Under the pieces are notes generated by a model that was given only the letters and a program-made list of their open reading frames with translations, did not search any database and was not told the origin of the DNA. The translations under genes and the position numbers were made by a program. Shown here in pieces: positions 34,240-43,069 of a stretch of 64,000 nucleotides of DNA (within the stretch, counting starts at the first letter, position 1; each line of letters opens with the position of its first letter). Source of the DNA: an uncultured Oscillospiraceae bacterium (lineage in GTDB: Bacteria > Bacillota > Clostridia > Oscillospirales > Ruminococcaceae); contig URGQ01000002.1 of NCBI GenBank assembly GCA_900547385.1, positions 124,001 to 188,000 on the forward strand, written 5' to 3'.

Positions 34240-35613
34240 TTACTTTTCGTTCTTGTCCTTCAGAACATAGTTGAGGATAAGATTGAGCAGTACGCCTGCA
34301 ACGACCGCGATGAACACGGTGGAGGTGCAGAGCATATTGAGGAACGCCGGCAGGCTCTTGGCCCAGGCGCTGTAAGTAGAGGCGCAGTGGTAAGGCAGCA
34401 TGATGGCCAGTGCCAAAGTAGTACCGGCTACCAAGGTGTTGCGCAGGGAGCGTTTATCGCTGATGATGGAATCAATGCCGGAGAACATAATGGTAGCGGC
34501 AGAGATAAGGAATACAGCACCGATAACAGAACGCGGAATGCCGGAAAGAATATAGGCCAGCTTGGGGCACAGACCATATGCCAGGAAGATTACGCCAGCG
34601 ATCTGAGTGACGCGGCGGGAGCAAACACCGGTAGCGGAAATGATGCCGATATTCTGGGTGTAGCTGGTGCAGGGCAGACCGCCGAAGAAAGCGGAGATCA
34701 CGCAGCCAAGACCCTCGGCAAAGATACCGCGGTCGATGTGCTTGATACGATAGACCTCATCGCAGGCAGCGCAGGTAGCGGCGTAGTCACCAACCGATTC
34801 GAACATGGAAGCAATATAGCCGGAGAAGCCGCCGACGATAGCGGCACCAACAAAGGCGATGGTGGAACCGCTCTGACCTTCCAGACCAGTGTAGGGGAAC
34901 AGCTTGGGCAGTGCGAACCAAGGAGCATTGTGAACGGCTTCCCAATTGAACACGCCAAGAGCGGAGGCGCCAACAACGCCAACAATGATAACGGTGATGA
35001 GAATGAAGCCCTGGGAAAGCAGACCTTTGCCACCGCGGAACTTAAGAACCAGAGCCAGTAGGAAGGCTACAGCGGCCATGATGAGGCTCTTAGCATCCTG
35101 AGAGGAGAAAGTCCACTGAACAGCGATACGGGCAGCTACATAACCGATAGCTGCTACTACGGAACCAACTACAACAGGGGGGAGGAACTTGCGGATCTTA
35201 CTCATAATTCGGGTACCGCCCAGCAGAGCCTCCAGTGCACCGCCGACGATGACAGAACCCCAAACTGCGGGAAGACCATAGGTGGCAGCTACGCTGCCCA
35301 TGGAGGAAGCGAGAGAAGCCGACGGACCCTGTACGATGGGCAGCCGATTGCCAATGGTGGTCTGGAGCAAGGTACAGATACCCATTACCAGGAAGCATGC
35401 GCTGATCATGGTAGGCAGCACGGTTGCTGCGTCAAGACCCGCCAGAGAGACAAACATACCGCCCCATACGAAGGGGGTAAAGTCTACCAAAGTAATCTGG
35501 ACGGCAAAGTAGAGAGATTTCCACCAAGGCTTCGGAACATCTTCAATACCGTAGGTGATCTCAATGTTGGATTCGATTTTTTGATCGAATACCGGCTGTT
35601 CAGGCTGATACAT
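34240..35613 (-). CDS. NCS2-family uracil/purine permease
   Basis: 457 residues, about 14 membrane helices. NCS2 features: VQGPSASLASSMGSVAATYG in helix 3 and the FESVGDYAATCAACD segment in helix 10, the motif that carries substrate-binding residues in UraA/XanQ-type carriers. It imports a nucleobase with protons. The adjacent cytosine-deaminase-like gene and LacI regulator suggest a nucleobase salvage or breakdown module. The ATG follows AAGGAGG. Confidence 0.9.
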   Translation of the reverse strand: MYQPEQPVFDQKIESNIEITYGIEDVPKPWWKSLYFAVQITLVDFTPFVWGGMFVSLAGLDAATVLPTMISACFLVMGICTLLQTTIGNRLPIVQGPSASLASSMGSVAATYGLPAVWGSVIVGGALEALLGGTRIMSKIRKFLPPVVVGSVVAAIGYVAARIAVQWTFSSQDAKSLIMAAVAFLLALVLKFRGGKGLLSQGFILITVIIVGVVGASALGVFNWEAVHNAPWFALPKLFPYTGLEGQSGSTIAFVGAAIVGGFSGYIASMFESVGDYAATCAACDEVYRIKHIDRGIFAEGLGCVISAFFGGLPCTSYTQNIGIISATGVCSRRVTQIAGVIFLAYGLCPKLAYILSGIPRSVIGAVFLISAATIMFSGIDSIISDKRSLRNTLVAGTTLALAIMLPYHCASTYSAWAKSLPAFLNMLCTSTVFIAVVAGVLLNLILNYVLKDKNEK

Positions 35614-35992
35614 AGTAACCTCCTTTTTCTATCTCTACAAAAAATTTTTGACCGGTTTGGACCTTTCTTTATTGTTTCTCTCTGTTCTAAAGATCCACCA
35701 GCCAAATGCATCATACCATTTATATTATTATCAAGTCAAAGCGGGAATTGGTATAAAGAGGAAATAATTTTGTTGCATTTTAACATCTTAGCTACGCAAG
35801 TTGCGCATTTAGGCTATTAAAATCAAGGAAAATAATAATTATATGCACAAAAAGCAAAAAGAATTGAGGTAAAAATTGTTTATTGTGGATAGTGCGTAAA
35901 AAGTGATAACATAAATTGATTTAATTTATCGATTCATCTATAATATGATTAAGAGAGTAGTTCATTTTTGAGAACTTTGACGGAGGAAGCAA
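35614..35992. promoter_or_regulatory. Divergent control region between NCS2 permease and GNAT genes
   Basis: Minus-strand permease promoter: TTGACT (35739-35734), 18-base spacer, TATGAT (35715-35710). Plus-strand GNAT promoter: TTGATT (35916-35921), 17-base spacer, TATAAT (35939-35944). Between them lies AAGTTGCGCATTTAGGC (35798-35814), which recurs with small changes upstream of the LacI gene and of the amidohydrolase. Confidence 0.7.
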
Positions 35993-36727
35993 ATGAAAAA
36001 GCAGAAAAAGCAGCCACAGCTGGAGAGCCAGAATCTGATCCTTTATCCGCTGCTGCCGGAACAGATGAACCTGCTGAGGGAAGATCCGAATGAATTATGC
36101 AGGAGCCTTTCTTTGGTGCCGGATGATTATGCCAAATACGGCGAGTGGGTCATGTTGGCAGAGGAGCAATACCGTAAAATGATGGCGGATCAGGAGTATA
36201 TGTCCTTTTATACGCTGTGGATCATCACAGAAAAAGAGGACAAGCACCTGGTGGGATATTTGTACTTTTTGGGACGACCCAGCGATACCGAAGCGGTGGA
36301 GTTGAATGGTTTTATTAAGCCGACATACCGCCGGAAAGGCTATATGACCGAGGCCCTAAATACCCTGCGTGGGTGGGCCTTTGCCAATAAAGGCGTGACC
36401 ATTATGCTGGCACACCCGCAAAGGGATGATGAGATATTCCACGGGCTGCTGCGTAAGAGCGGTTTTGGCCACTGGGTGGAGCATGAGCATGAGAAGACTC
36501 CCAATGTAGAGGTATGGTGCAGTGAGAAAAAAACACGCGCGATGGTGAAGGTGGGGCTCCTGTTGGGTCTTGGCCTGGGTGTTGTGGCTGGTTCGGCCTT
36601 TGGAATCAGTCGGTGGATCTCTGCGCTGGTGGGCGGTATATTGGGCATCGCTGTGTGTACTGTCTTTGATGTGAGAGAATCCCGGAGAAGGTATGCGCTG
36701 CTGAAAACGGAGCAGCAAAAGCCGTAA
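35993..36727 (+). CDS. GNAT-family N-acetyltransferase with C-terminal membrane segment
   Basis: 244 residues. The GNAT fold covers about 15-180: a strand reading HLVGYLYFLG, then FIKPTYRRKGYMTEAL holding the acetyl-CoA pyrophosphate loop (RRKGYM in place of the usual Q/R-x-x-G-x-G/A). Residues about 183-222 form two hydrophobic helices (VGLLLGLGLGVVAGSAFG and an ALVGGILGIAV run), which is unusual for GNAT proteins. The acceptor substrate is unknown. It ends 86 bases before the LacI regulator. Confidence 0.78.
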   Translation: MKKQKKQPQLESQNLILYPLLPEQMNLLREDPNELCRSLSLVPDDYAKYGEWVMLAEEQYRKMMADQEYMSFYTLWIITEKEDKHLVGYLYFLGRPSDTEAVELNGFIKPTYRRKGYMTEALNTLRGWAFANKGVTIMLAHPQRDDEIFHGLLRKSGFGHWVEHEHEKTPNVEVWCSEKKTRAMVKVGLLLGLGLGVVAGSAFGISRWISALVGGILGIAVCTVFDVRESRRRYALLKTEQQKP

Positions 36728-36756
36728 CTTGAAATAAGAATAAAGAGAAAACATAA

Positions 36757-36772
36757 GGCGGCAATTTAGGCC
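36757..36772 (+). promoter_or_regulatory. Operator-like motif upstream of the LacI-type regulator
   Basis: GGCGGCAATTTAGGCC, with GCGGC and GCCGC arms. It shares GCAATTTAGGC with sites at 35801-35814 and 40347-40361. Possible autoregulatory site. Confidence 0.45.
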
Positions 36773-36813
36773 GCTAGCTAAGAGAGAAACCAATAACATT
36801 CAAGAGGAGAAAT

Positions 36814-38742
36814 ATGGCGACAATATATGACATTGCGAAGGCCAGCGGTGTTTCCACCACCACGGTCTCCCATGTTCTTAACCGGACGAGGTATGTGAGC
36901 CCGGAAATTACAGAACGGGTAATGGCTGCGGTAGATGAGCTGGGCTATGAACCGCTGCGCCGGCGCAACAGGGGGGAGGAACCAACAGCGGCCAAGCGCG
37001 GCTGTATGGGTCTTATCATTGACCGGCGGTTGCTGACGGTATGTGGCTGCCGTTCCTATGTGCGGATGTCCGGACGGTACGAATGGATCACGATCTCGGT
37101 AGATGGATCGCTGACGGAAAAGCAGCTGCATAGATATATGAAGCAGTACCACCTGAACCGAGTATTGGTGCATCAATCGGTGGAATATAAATGCGGCGAT
37201 AGGGCGATAAATCCTGTTGAACCGGGCAGCATTCTGCTGCTGAACCAAAGTGTGCCACCAGAACGCACCGACCAACGCCATTTGACCTTGGATTATGAGG
37301 GCGCCATGCACCTTGCGCTGGAGCATCTGATCCGGTGCGGGCATACCAATATTACTGTGGTGGGAGGAGATTTGAACCGATATTGTCAGGAGCAGATCCT
37401 GCGGGCATTGGAATGGTGCAGTAAACGCTATGCAGTACGCCTAAATCAGGATAATATAATATGGCTGGGCGGAGAGAAGAACTCCGGACTGCCAGAGCAG
37501 GAAAGCCTGGGGACCGCTGTGATTTCGGTGGGTGTACCGGGCATTATGGTGGTAACAAAATATTGCTTTGCGAGTGGACGCCGCGTACCGGAAGACTTCA
37601 GCTGGATCGCCATTGATGACGACGACTATATGCAGGGCTATAATCCTGCGGTAACCTATGTCCGTTTAGATCCAGAGGTGTTTCGTAGTGTTTTGGAGAA
37701 TAGCAGTGGGCCTGATAAAAGGATCGTTTCTTCTCCAGCACTGGTGATCCGTCATTCTACCAGTGTATTGCCGCGTGATTCTCAGGGACAACCGGCCAGC
37801 AATGAAAGTGCTGTATCATTAACCATAACCGAAAAAATGCTGATGCAGAGGCGTACCGGTCGGATTGGTGTCTCTTTTGCACAGGCGGAAACACTTTATT
37901 CCCAGATGATTTTGCAGGGGATAAGGGAGGTCGCCACAAATTTGAATATGGAGCTGCTGCCGGTACAGGATGCCAGAATGAACAGCGGGGTAGAAAAGAA
38001 TCAACTGGTGTGGTTACTGCAAAACGGTGCGGATGCGATCATAAGCGTTTCCAATGATCATAGCGGGATGGTGGAGACCTTTCAGCGGTTAAAAAGAGGG
38101 AGTGATATTCCGTTGATTTTGGGGTCGCATCTGCCGATTGATCTGCCTGGATCTGTGTTCCACTGCTGCATTACCACCAATGATGAGGAAAAAGGGCGGC
38201 AGGCGGCGCAATTCCTGGCGGAGCAGATGTTGTCCCGGCAGATGCAGCGGTTGGTAATGCTGGTGGATAAAAACACAGCAGCGGGTGCTCAGCAGTGTGT
38301 CCGAGCATTAATTACCGCACTGCATGGTGACTATCCCAGAATACAGGTGTTGGAGCAATTAGAAATCAATGATCATTATTCTGTGGATGATTTTGAGAAG
38401 CTGTACCGCCGCTATCCTGAGATGCAGGGCCTGTTTATCCAGAATGCAGGTGCGGCGGCTCGGATCAGTGGATGGCTGCACGCGAACCGCCGTGATGATG
38501 TAGTAGTTGTCACCAGCCAGATCAACAGTTCCGTTGCGCAGCGAATGCTGCAGGTGACCAGCGGAAGAATGGGCATTGTCTCTTCAAGGCCAATTGAAAT
38601 GGGACATCTGATGGTGTATTCGGCAGCGTGTGCGCTGCTGGGAAAACCAACACCAAAGTATGTTTCGGTGGACCCTATTACGCTTAACCAAAGGAATGTG
38701 GAGGAGCTGTGGCCACTACTGACACAAAGCAGATTGAAATAA
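36814..38742 (+). CDS. LacI-type regulator with two tandem periplasmic-binding-like sensor domains
   Basis: 642 residues, nearly twice the usual LacI length. The HTH at 1-50 is canonical (TIYDIAKASGVSTTTVSHVL). Sensor 1 (about 63-315) ends with the LacI pattern DFSWIAIDDDDY. Sensor 2 (about 347-640) restarts with RIGVSFAQAETLYSQMILQGI and has NGADAIISV and LVMLVDKNTAAGA, like a ribose-binding-protein domain. So one DNA-binding domain appears joined to two ligand pockets. Sensor 1 is degenerate near its start. A hairpin terminator follows. The neighbours suggest nucleobase or nucleoside ligands; that is inference. Confidence 0.85.
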   Translation: MATIYDIAKASGVSTTTVSHVLNRTRYVSPEITERVMAAVDELGYEPLRRRNRGEEPTAAKRGCMGLIIDRRLLTVCGCRSYVRMSGRYEWITISVDGSLTEKQLHRYMKQYHLNRVLVHQSVEYKCGDRAINPVEPGSILLLNQSVPPERTDQRHLTLDYEGAMHLALEHLIRCGHTNITVVGGDLNRYCQEQILRALEWCSKRYAVRLNQDNIIWLGGEKNSGLPEQESLGTAVISVGVPGIMVVTKYCFASGRRVPEDFSWIAIDDDDYMQGYNPAVTYVRLDPEVFRSVLENSSGPDKRIVSSPALVIRHSTSVLPRDSQGQPASNESAVSLTITEKMLMQRRTGRIGVSFAQAETLYSQMILQGIREVATNLNMELLPVQDARMNSGVEKNQLVWLLQNGADAIISVSNDHSGMVETFQRLKRGSDIPLILGSHLPIDLPGSVFHCCITTNDEEKGRQAAQFLAEQMLSRQMQRLVMLVDKNTAAGAQQCVRALITALHGDYPRIQVLEQLEINDHYSVDDFEKLYRRYPEMQGLFIQNAGAAARISGWLHANRRDDVVVVTSQINSSVAQRMLQVTSGRMGIVSSRPIEMGHLMVYSAACALLGKPTPKYVSVDPITLNQRNVEELWPLLTQSRLK

Positions 38743-38763
38743 TAGTGAAATAATAGCCTCATA

Positions 38764-38813
38764 AATCGCCCTGTACGGCAGGAATAATTCCTGGGTGTAG
38801 GGTGATTTTTTTG
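38764..38813 (+). terminator. Terminator after the LacI-type regulator
   Basis: ATCGCCCT and AGGGTGAT pair around an inner CAGGAAT/ATTCCTG stem; TTTTTTT follows. Confidence 0.75.
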
Positions 38814-38834
38814 TATGAAATGAAAGATGGTGAC

Positions 38835-38875
38835 AAAGCCCAAAGGCACCGGGGATACCGGTGCCTTTGGGCTTT
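38835..38875 (-). terminator. 18-bp perfect hairpin after the amidohydrolase
   Basis: 38835-38852 pairs exactly with 38858-38875 (AAAGCCCAAAGGCACCGG on the plus strand) around a 5-base loop. It lies at the 3' end of the minus-strand amidohydrolase. Confidence 0.75.
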
Positions 38876-38922
38876 GGGAATATGAGGGGGCTTTTATATC
38901 AAGAGAAGAGAATAAGACAGTA

Positions 38923-40188
38923 TTACAGCAGCTGAGCCCGGCGGATGAAGGAAGCAATGACTTTACCGTGGCGGATGATGTAGGGACGGGAAGCGCGGGT
39001 GCGGATGGCATCGTGGACATTAGGGGCTTCTACCAGGTTCAAGTCAGCATCGTTGCCTACTTCGATGCCGTACTTCATTTCAGGATCGAATACGCGGGCA
39101 GAGGCTTTGGTGAGCATGTTCCACATGGTACGGGCAGCTTTGGGGGTATTGTACTGGGCGCAGTAGCAGCCAACCAGACCATAATCCAGGGGATCGCCAG
39201 TGCCGTAAAGGTGGAAACCATCACAGATGGTATCCTGAGCGGTGACAACATTGATACCCATTTCCACCATCTCACGAATGCGGGTAACACCGCGGGTGCG
39301 GGGTTCGGGGTCAATGCCCATGATGGCGAGGGTCTGGGTGTTGGCGCAGACATTGACATCCGCCTGCTTAAGCATCTTCATCACCTTGATGGCGTGGGCC
39401 TGGTTCTGGTAGGTGATGGAGGTGCAGTGACCGCCGGTTACACGGCCCTGCCAGCCATGCTGCATGGTAAGCCAGGCGGTATATTCCAGGGAACGATCGA
39501 ACATATCTTTGGACTGATCGATGTGCATATCGATGAGGCAGTTGTATTTTTCGGCCATCTTGAAGACGAAATCCACATGTTCGCGGGAATGCTCATCCAG
39601 CATTTCAGCGGCAGGCATGCCACCCATAACATCGCAGCCCATTTCCATGGCTTCCTCAAGCAGCTTATCGGTGCCAGGATCGCAGATGATACCTTCCTGA
39701 GGGAAAGCGATGACTTGTAGGTCGCAGATATCTTTGGTGGCTTCTTTGGCCATCAGAACACCCTTCAGAGCGTTGAGGTTAGGATCCAGGGTGCTGATAT
39801 CCACATTGGTGCGCAGTTTGGTGGTACCATACATAACGCAATCCTTGATAGCGCGTTCAGCACGGGCAGCTACGGCCTCAGGAGTATACTTGCGGATACG
39901 GTCGTGCATGACATAGATGGAGTCTTCCAGGGTTTCTTCGGTAGAAGAGATCCAGTTGCCCTTGCCATAGCTTTCACGGCCCTGTTCATAAGAAGTGTAG
40001 GCCTTATCAAAGTGCATATGGGTATTTACAAAGGTGGGGCAGGCCATCATACCAGTGGCATCGATAGTTTCGATCCCGGCGGGTGCTTCGATGTGCTCGG
40101 CAATTTCCTTGTATTTTCCGTCATCACCGATGAGAATATCAACGATTTTGCCGGTCCCATCCAGGTTGGCGTTTTTAATCAGCAGCAT
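38923..40188 (-). CDS. Amidohydrolase, cytosine deaminase-like
   Basis: 421 residues, amidohydrolase-superfamily barrel. Metal ligands: HMHFDKA near residue 58, DMHIDQ near 223, GHCTS near 256 and the catalytic Asp in TAQDTI near 322. This pattern fits the CodA-like group, which deaminates cytosine or related cyclic amidines. The pairing with an NCS2 permease and a LacI regulator supports nucleobase breakdown, but N-isopropylammelide- or creatinine-type substrates cannot be excluded. The ATG follows GGAGG on the minus strand. Confidence 0.85.
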   Translation of the reverse strand: MLLIKNANLDGTGKIVDILIGDDGKYKEIAEHIEAPAGIETIDATGMMACPTFVNTHMHFDKAYTSYEQGRESYGKGNWISSTEETLEDSIYVMHDRIRKYTPEAVAARAERAIKDCVMYGTTKLRTNVDISTLDPNLNALKGVLMAKEATKDICDLQVIAFPQEGIICDPGTDKLLEEAMEMGCDVMGGMPAAEMLDEHSREHVDFVFKMAEKYNCLIDMHIDQSKDMFDRSLEYTAWLTMQHGWQGRVTGGHCTSITYQNQAHAIKVMKMLKQADVNVCANTQTLAIMGIDPEPRTRGVTRIREMVEMGINVVTAQDTICDGFHLYGTGDPLDYGLVGCYCAQYNTPKAARTMWNMLTKASARVFDPEMKYGIEVGNDADLNLVEAPNVHDAIRTRASRPYIIRHGKVIASFIRRAQLL

Positions 40189-40510
40189 TTTATGTACCTC
40201 CAGTTATTGATAAAGGGGAATTCATTGTGAACATTCTCCTTTGTATGTCTCTACAATATAGTATTTTTTTGATTTTGTCAAAGCGCAGTTGGACTATTTT
40301 TACAAGAAAGCACAGCGCAATTTGTATATAATGCAATGACCTGGTTGGCTAAATTGCGCAACTAAGTGGCAGATTGTGTTATTCTAAAAGAAAATTATTG
40401 TAGAATATCACAAAATGAAACGGGAGAAGCTGTATATGCTGCCAATACGATAAAATTTAAGAAAAAAGCCCCGCGGGTTAAATACCGTGGGGCTTAGCTA
40501 TGGAATTGTT
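40189..40510 (-). promoter_or_regulatory. Amidohydrolase promoter region with repeated GCGCA motifs
   Basis: Minus-strand -35 TTGACA (40281-40276), 17-base spacer, -10 TATTGT (40258-40253). Upstream lie three related motifs: AAGCGCAGTT (40281-40290), AGCGCAATTTG (40314-40324) and, on the minus strand, TTGCGCAATTTAGCC (40361-40347). The rest of this stretch to 40460 holds nothing recognisable; a terminator for the next gene follows at 40464. Confidence 0.65.
40464..40497 (-). terminator. Terminator after the PHP phosphatase gene
   Basis: AAGCCCC(G)CGGG and CCGTGGGGCTT pair; on the minus strand a TTTTTT run follows. Confidence 0.75.
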
Positions 40511-41308
40511 TTATAAATCGAGTTTGTCAATGCGATGAATACCGATGTGGTTAAGAAAGTGAACGGCATAATCATAGATATCAGAATTCTTGAAATCTAC
40601 CGCCGAATCGTGGGCGTCGAAGCCAATAATTGCGGTAATGCCATGATCTTTGGCAATGCGCCAGAAATCGGGATGAGGGAAACAATCCAGCCGATTATGT
40701 TCCAGCGCGAAAAGAAAACCGGAGATGTTGTATTCGAGAATTGCATTGCAGCGAGCCGCAGTTTCACAAATACGATGACTGAGTGCAACACAGTGTTCAT
40801 CAAAATAAGGGTAACCGCGGATGAAAAGATCAGGGTGGGCCACATAGGTATAGAATTTACTTTCAATGCCCGGAATGATGTTCTGCTCGTAACGCTCGAG
40901 GTCATGGGGCGCTAAAATATCACGGCCGAAATAAAAACGCTCCGGGACGGGGGCATCCAGTTCATCGTAGTGGGCACCGTAGATCAGATATTCGATCCCG
41001 TATTCCGACTTCATATCAAGAAGCTCCTGCATATGGTGCGGGAAGTACTCCGCCTCCAGGCCGAGGTGAATCTCGATCTGGTCCTTGTATTTTTCCCGCA
41101 GGCGGTTTACGCTGCCGCAGTATTCCGGCAGGTATTGCGGCTCCATGCGGACATGGGAATCGTAATCGGCAGGGAAGTGAGGCCACGGGGTATGATCAGA
41201 AAAGCCTAAAATATCAAAGTCAGCTTTTATGGCATTGAGTACAATGCGCTCGTCATTGCCCATGGCGTGTTTACAACGGTAGGTGTGGGTGTGGTAATTG
41301 GTTTTCAT
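40511..41308 (-). CDS. Histidinol-phosphatase, PHP family
   Basis: 265 residues. PHP metal motifs: NYHTHTYRCKHA at the start, GFSDHTPW near 38, LGLEAEY near 84, GAHYD near 112 and FDAHD near the end. This arrangement matches HisK/HisJ-type histidinol-phosphatases, which carry out the penultimate step of histidine synthesis. No other his gene is near, so another phosphoester substrate is possible. Its ATG overlaps the stop of the recombinase gene (ATGA), so the two are coupled. Confidence 0.85.
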   Translation of the reverse strand: MKTNYHTHTYRCKHAMGNDERIVLNAIKADFDILGFSDHTPWPHFPADYDSHVRMEPQYLPEYCGSVNRLREKYKDQIEIHLGLEAEYFPHHMQELLDMKSEYGIEYLIYGAHYDELDAPVPERFYFGRDILAPHDLERYEQNIIPGIESKFYTYVAHPDLFIRGYPYFDEHCVALSHRICETAARCNAILEYNISGFLFALEHNRLDCFPHPDFWRIAKDHGITAIIGFDAHDSAVDFKNSDIYDYAVHFLNHIGIHRIDKLDL

Positions 41309-42324
41309 TCGGTTTCAGCTTCCTTTTTGGATGGTTTGGATTTAACATGAGAAAGGGGATTGCGGTCAGCGGCATTGGCAATTTGATCATTGCTGACATG
41401 GGTATATATTTCTGTGGTGCCAAGATTGACATGGCCGAGAATTTCCTTTAGAACACGGATATCCACACCACCGTATTGATACATGAGAGTGGCGGCAGTA
41501 TGACGAAGTTTGTGAGGGGAATAGCCCCGACCGCCTAAGCCGGCGGCTTTTAGATGTGTTTCTACTATTTGTTCCACCCGGCGGGGGGTAAGTGGTGCAC
41601 GGGTACGGGAGGAAACCAACAGGTAGGGTTTATCGGCATCCTTTGGTGGTTCCGGACGAACAGCCAAATATTCTGCGATGGCGTTAAGACAAGCGCTGTT
41701 AAGATAAACCATGCGCTCTTTATTCCCCTTGCCCAGTACAGTAAGGGTGTCATCCCGGATATCCGAGAGCTTAATACCGACCAACTCCGAAAGACGAATG
41801 CCACAGTTAAGCAGAATGGTGATGATACAATAATCGCGTTCACGATCCTTGCCTTCAATGGATTCCAGCAGGTGCAGGCTTTCATCCAAAGTAAGGTATT
41901 TTGGAAGACTTTTGCGCTGGGCAGGAATCTCCAACTGTTCCATGGGGTTTTCCTCTAGGCGGCCAGCCTTACTTTGCAGATATTTATAGAAGCCGCGCAA
42001 GCTGGAAACCTTGCGGGCACGGGTCTTGGCGTTATTTTGGTTGACGCTTTGCACATAAGCCAGGAAAGAATATGCATCGGAAAGGCGTGCACTGAGAATC
42101 ATTTCCTCGCTGATGGAGGCAAACGAAATGCTTTCAAGATTTGGGTCGTCCGTGGGTAGGGGAGTGCCACTGCGAGTGGCCATTAGATAACGCAGGAATA
42201 GGCGGAGATCGTTGTAGTAGGCTTCTACAGTGCGGGGAGAGCGTCCCTTGATGGTGCTCATATAGATGAGATAATCGCGCAGCAGCTGTGGCGCAGGTGC
42301 TGCCATGATAGAAAATGTCTGCAT
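41305..42324 (-). CDS. Tyrosine recombinase, XerC/XerD type
   Basis: 339 residues. N-terminal SAM-like core-binding domain (about 10-130) and a catalytic domain with Arg in CGIRLSEL, Lys in GKGNKERMV, HKLRHTAA, His in LGHVNLGTT and the nucleophile Tyr in TEIYTHV, all intact. The length and lack of a flanking element suit a chromosomal dimer-resolution or phase-variation recombinase rather than a phage integrase. The start follows GAGGAGG. Confidence 0.88.
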   Translation of the reverse strand: MQTFSIMAAPAPQLLRDYLIYMSTIKGRSPRTVEAYYNDLRLFLRYLMATRSGTPLPTDDPNLESISFASISEEMILSARLSDAYSFLAYVQSVNQNNAKTRARKVSSLRGFYKYLQSKAGRLEENPMEQLEIPAQRKSLPKYLTLDESLHLLESIEGKDRERDYCIITILLNCGIRLSELVGIKLSDIRDDTLTVLGKGNKERMVYLNSACLNAIAEYLAVRPEPPKDADKPYLLVSSRTRAPLTPRRVEQIVETHLKAAGLGGRGYSPHKLRHTAATLMYQYGGVDIRVLKEILGHVNLGTTEIYTHVSNDQIANAADRNPLSHVKSKPSKKEAETE

Positions 42325-42403
42325 TCGGTTTCCTCCTCTCTTCGGTTTATTGCCAATCTATTATAGTAGAAATGCAAGCTGCATGCAAGTGTGTAGATGC
42401 GCA

Positions 42404-42433
42404 AAAAGGCCGGAGCCGAAGCCCCGGTCATTT
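42404..42433 (-). terminator. Terminator after the HdeD-like gene
   Basis: GGCCGGAGC and GCCCCGGTC pair (with G-T pairs) around GAA-rich loop; a T run follows on the minus strand. Confidence 0.65.
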
Positions 42434-42463
42434 TTGAAAATAATTGAGGAGGTGATAGTTGTT

Positions 42464-43018
42464 TTATAAAAGAGAGTCCCTCCAAAAGCGCCCGGAGAAG
42501 CAGGCCCATGCAATAGATGCGATACCCTGCAGGATAAGCACTAGTCCAACGATCCAACTGAGGGCCATAGCACCGGAAATGGGATCATAGAACGAAAGGA
42601 TGCCCGCAACAGTAAGGAGGATACCAAGGGCGGTAAACCACCCCCAACCCCGCACACCAAGGCGCTGAAGATCAAAGGAGCTAACGAAACGGCTGATACC
42701 GCCGAAGAGTAGCCACATCCCGAAAATAAACGGCAGCGAAAGCATGGTGAATGCCTGGTTGCAGAGCAGGAAAATGGCTAACAGTACAGTGAAGATGCCA
42801 TCCAGTAGGAACCAGCCGGAACCGAGCATAAAGCGCCGGGATGATGCAAAGATGACAATATCAACGATACCGGAGAAGAGCATGGCCAGTCCAAGTATAA
42901 GGGAAAGCCCACTCAAGGCAGCATCAAAAGAAACAAAGCAATACACGCCTGCAACAATAAGCAGTACACCGGCAATGATCCATAAAACTCGCGATAGGGT
43001 TTTATTCATAAATGACAT
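42464..43018 (-). CDS. HdeD/DUF308 family membrane protein
   Basis: 184 residues with six hydrophobic helices arranged as three repeats, each with a pattern like GLAMLFSGIVDIV or GMWLLFGGISRFV. HdeD-like proteins are linked to acid and other stress in Enterobacteria; the function here is unknown. It lies downstream of hsp20 on the same strand (51-base gap), and may share its heat-shock control. Confidence 0.82.
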   Translation of the reverse strand: MSFMNKTLSRVLWIIAGVLLIVAGVYCFVSFDAALSGLSLILGLAMLFSGIVDIVIFASSRRFMLGSGWFLLDGIFTVLLAIFLLCNQAFTMLSLPFIFGMWLLFGGISRFVSSFDLQRLGVRGWGWFTALGILLTVAGILSFYDPISGAMALSWIVGLVLILQGIASIAWACFSGRFWRDSLL

Positions 43019-43069
43019 CCTTTCAAAAAATTATATTATTGAATCGACGGGGCACAGGAGAGGGAGATT

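Noticed and set aside
33560..34240. scfA/scfB (six-cysteine peptide system) next to yajC and the TIGR04086-type gene
   Set aside because: Looked for a short Cys-rich peptide and a radical SAM gene after yajC; neither is present.
35614..35800. Purine or xanthine riboswitch in the NCS2 permease leader
   Set aside because: No conserved core of the purine or NMT1 riboswitch could be found in the leader.
41305..42324. Phage or integrative-element integrase
   Set aside because: No attachment-site repeats, tRNA or phage genes nearby; the sequence style is Xer-like.
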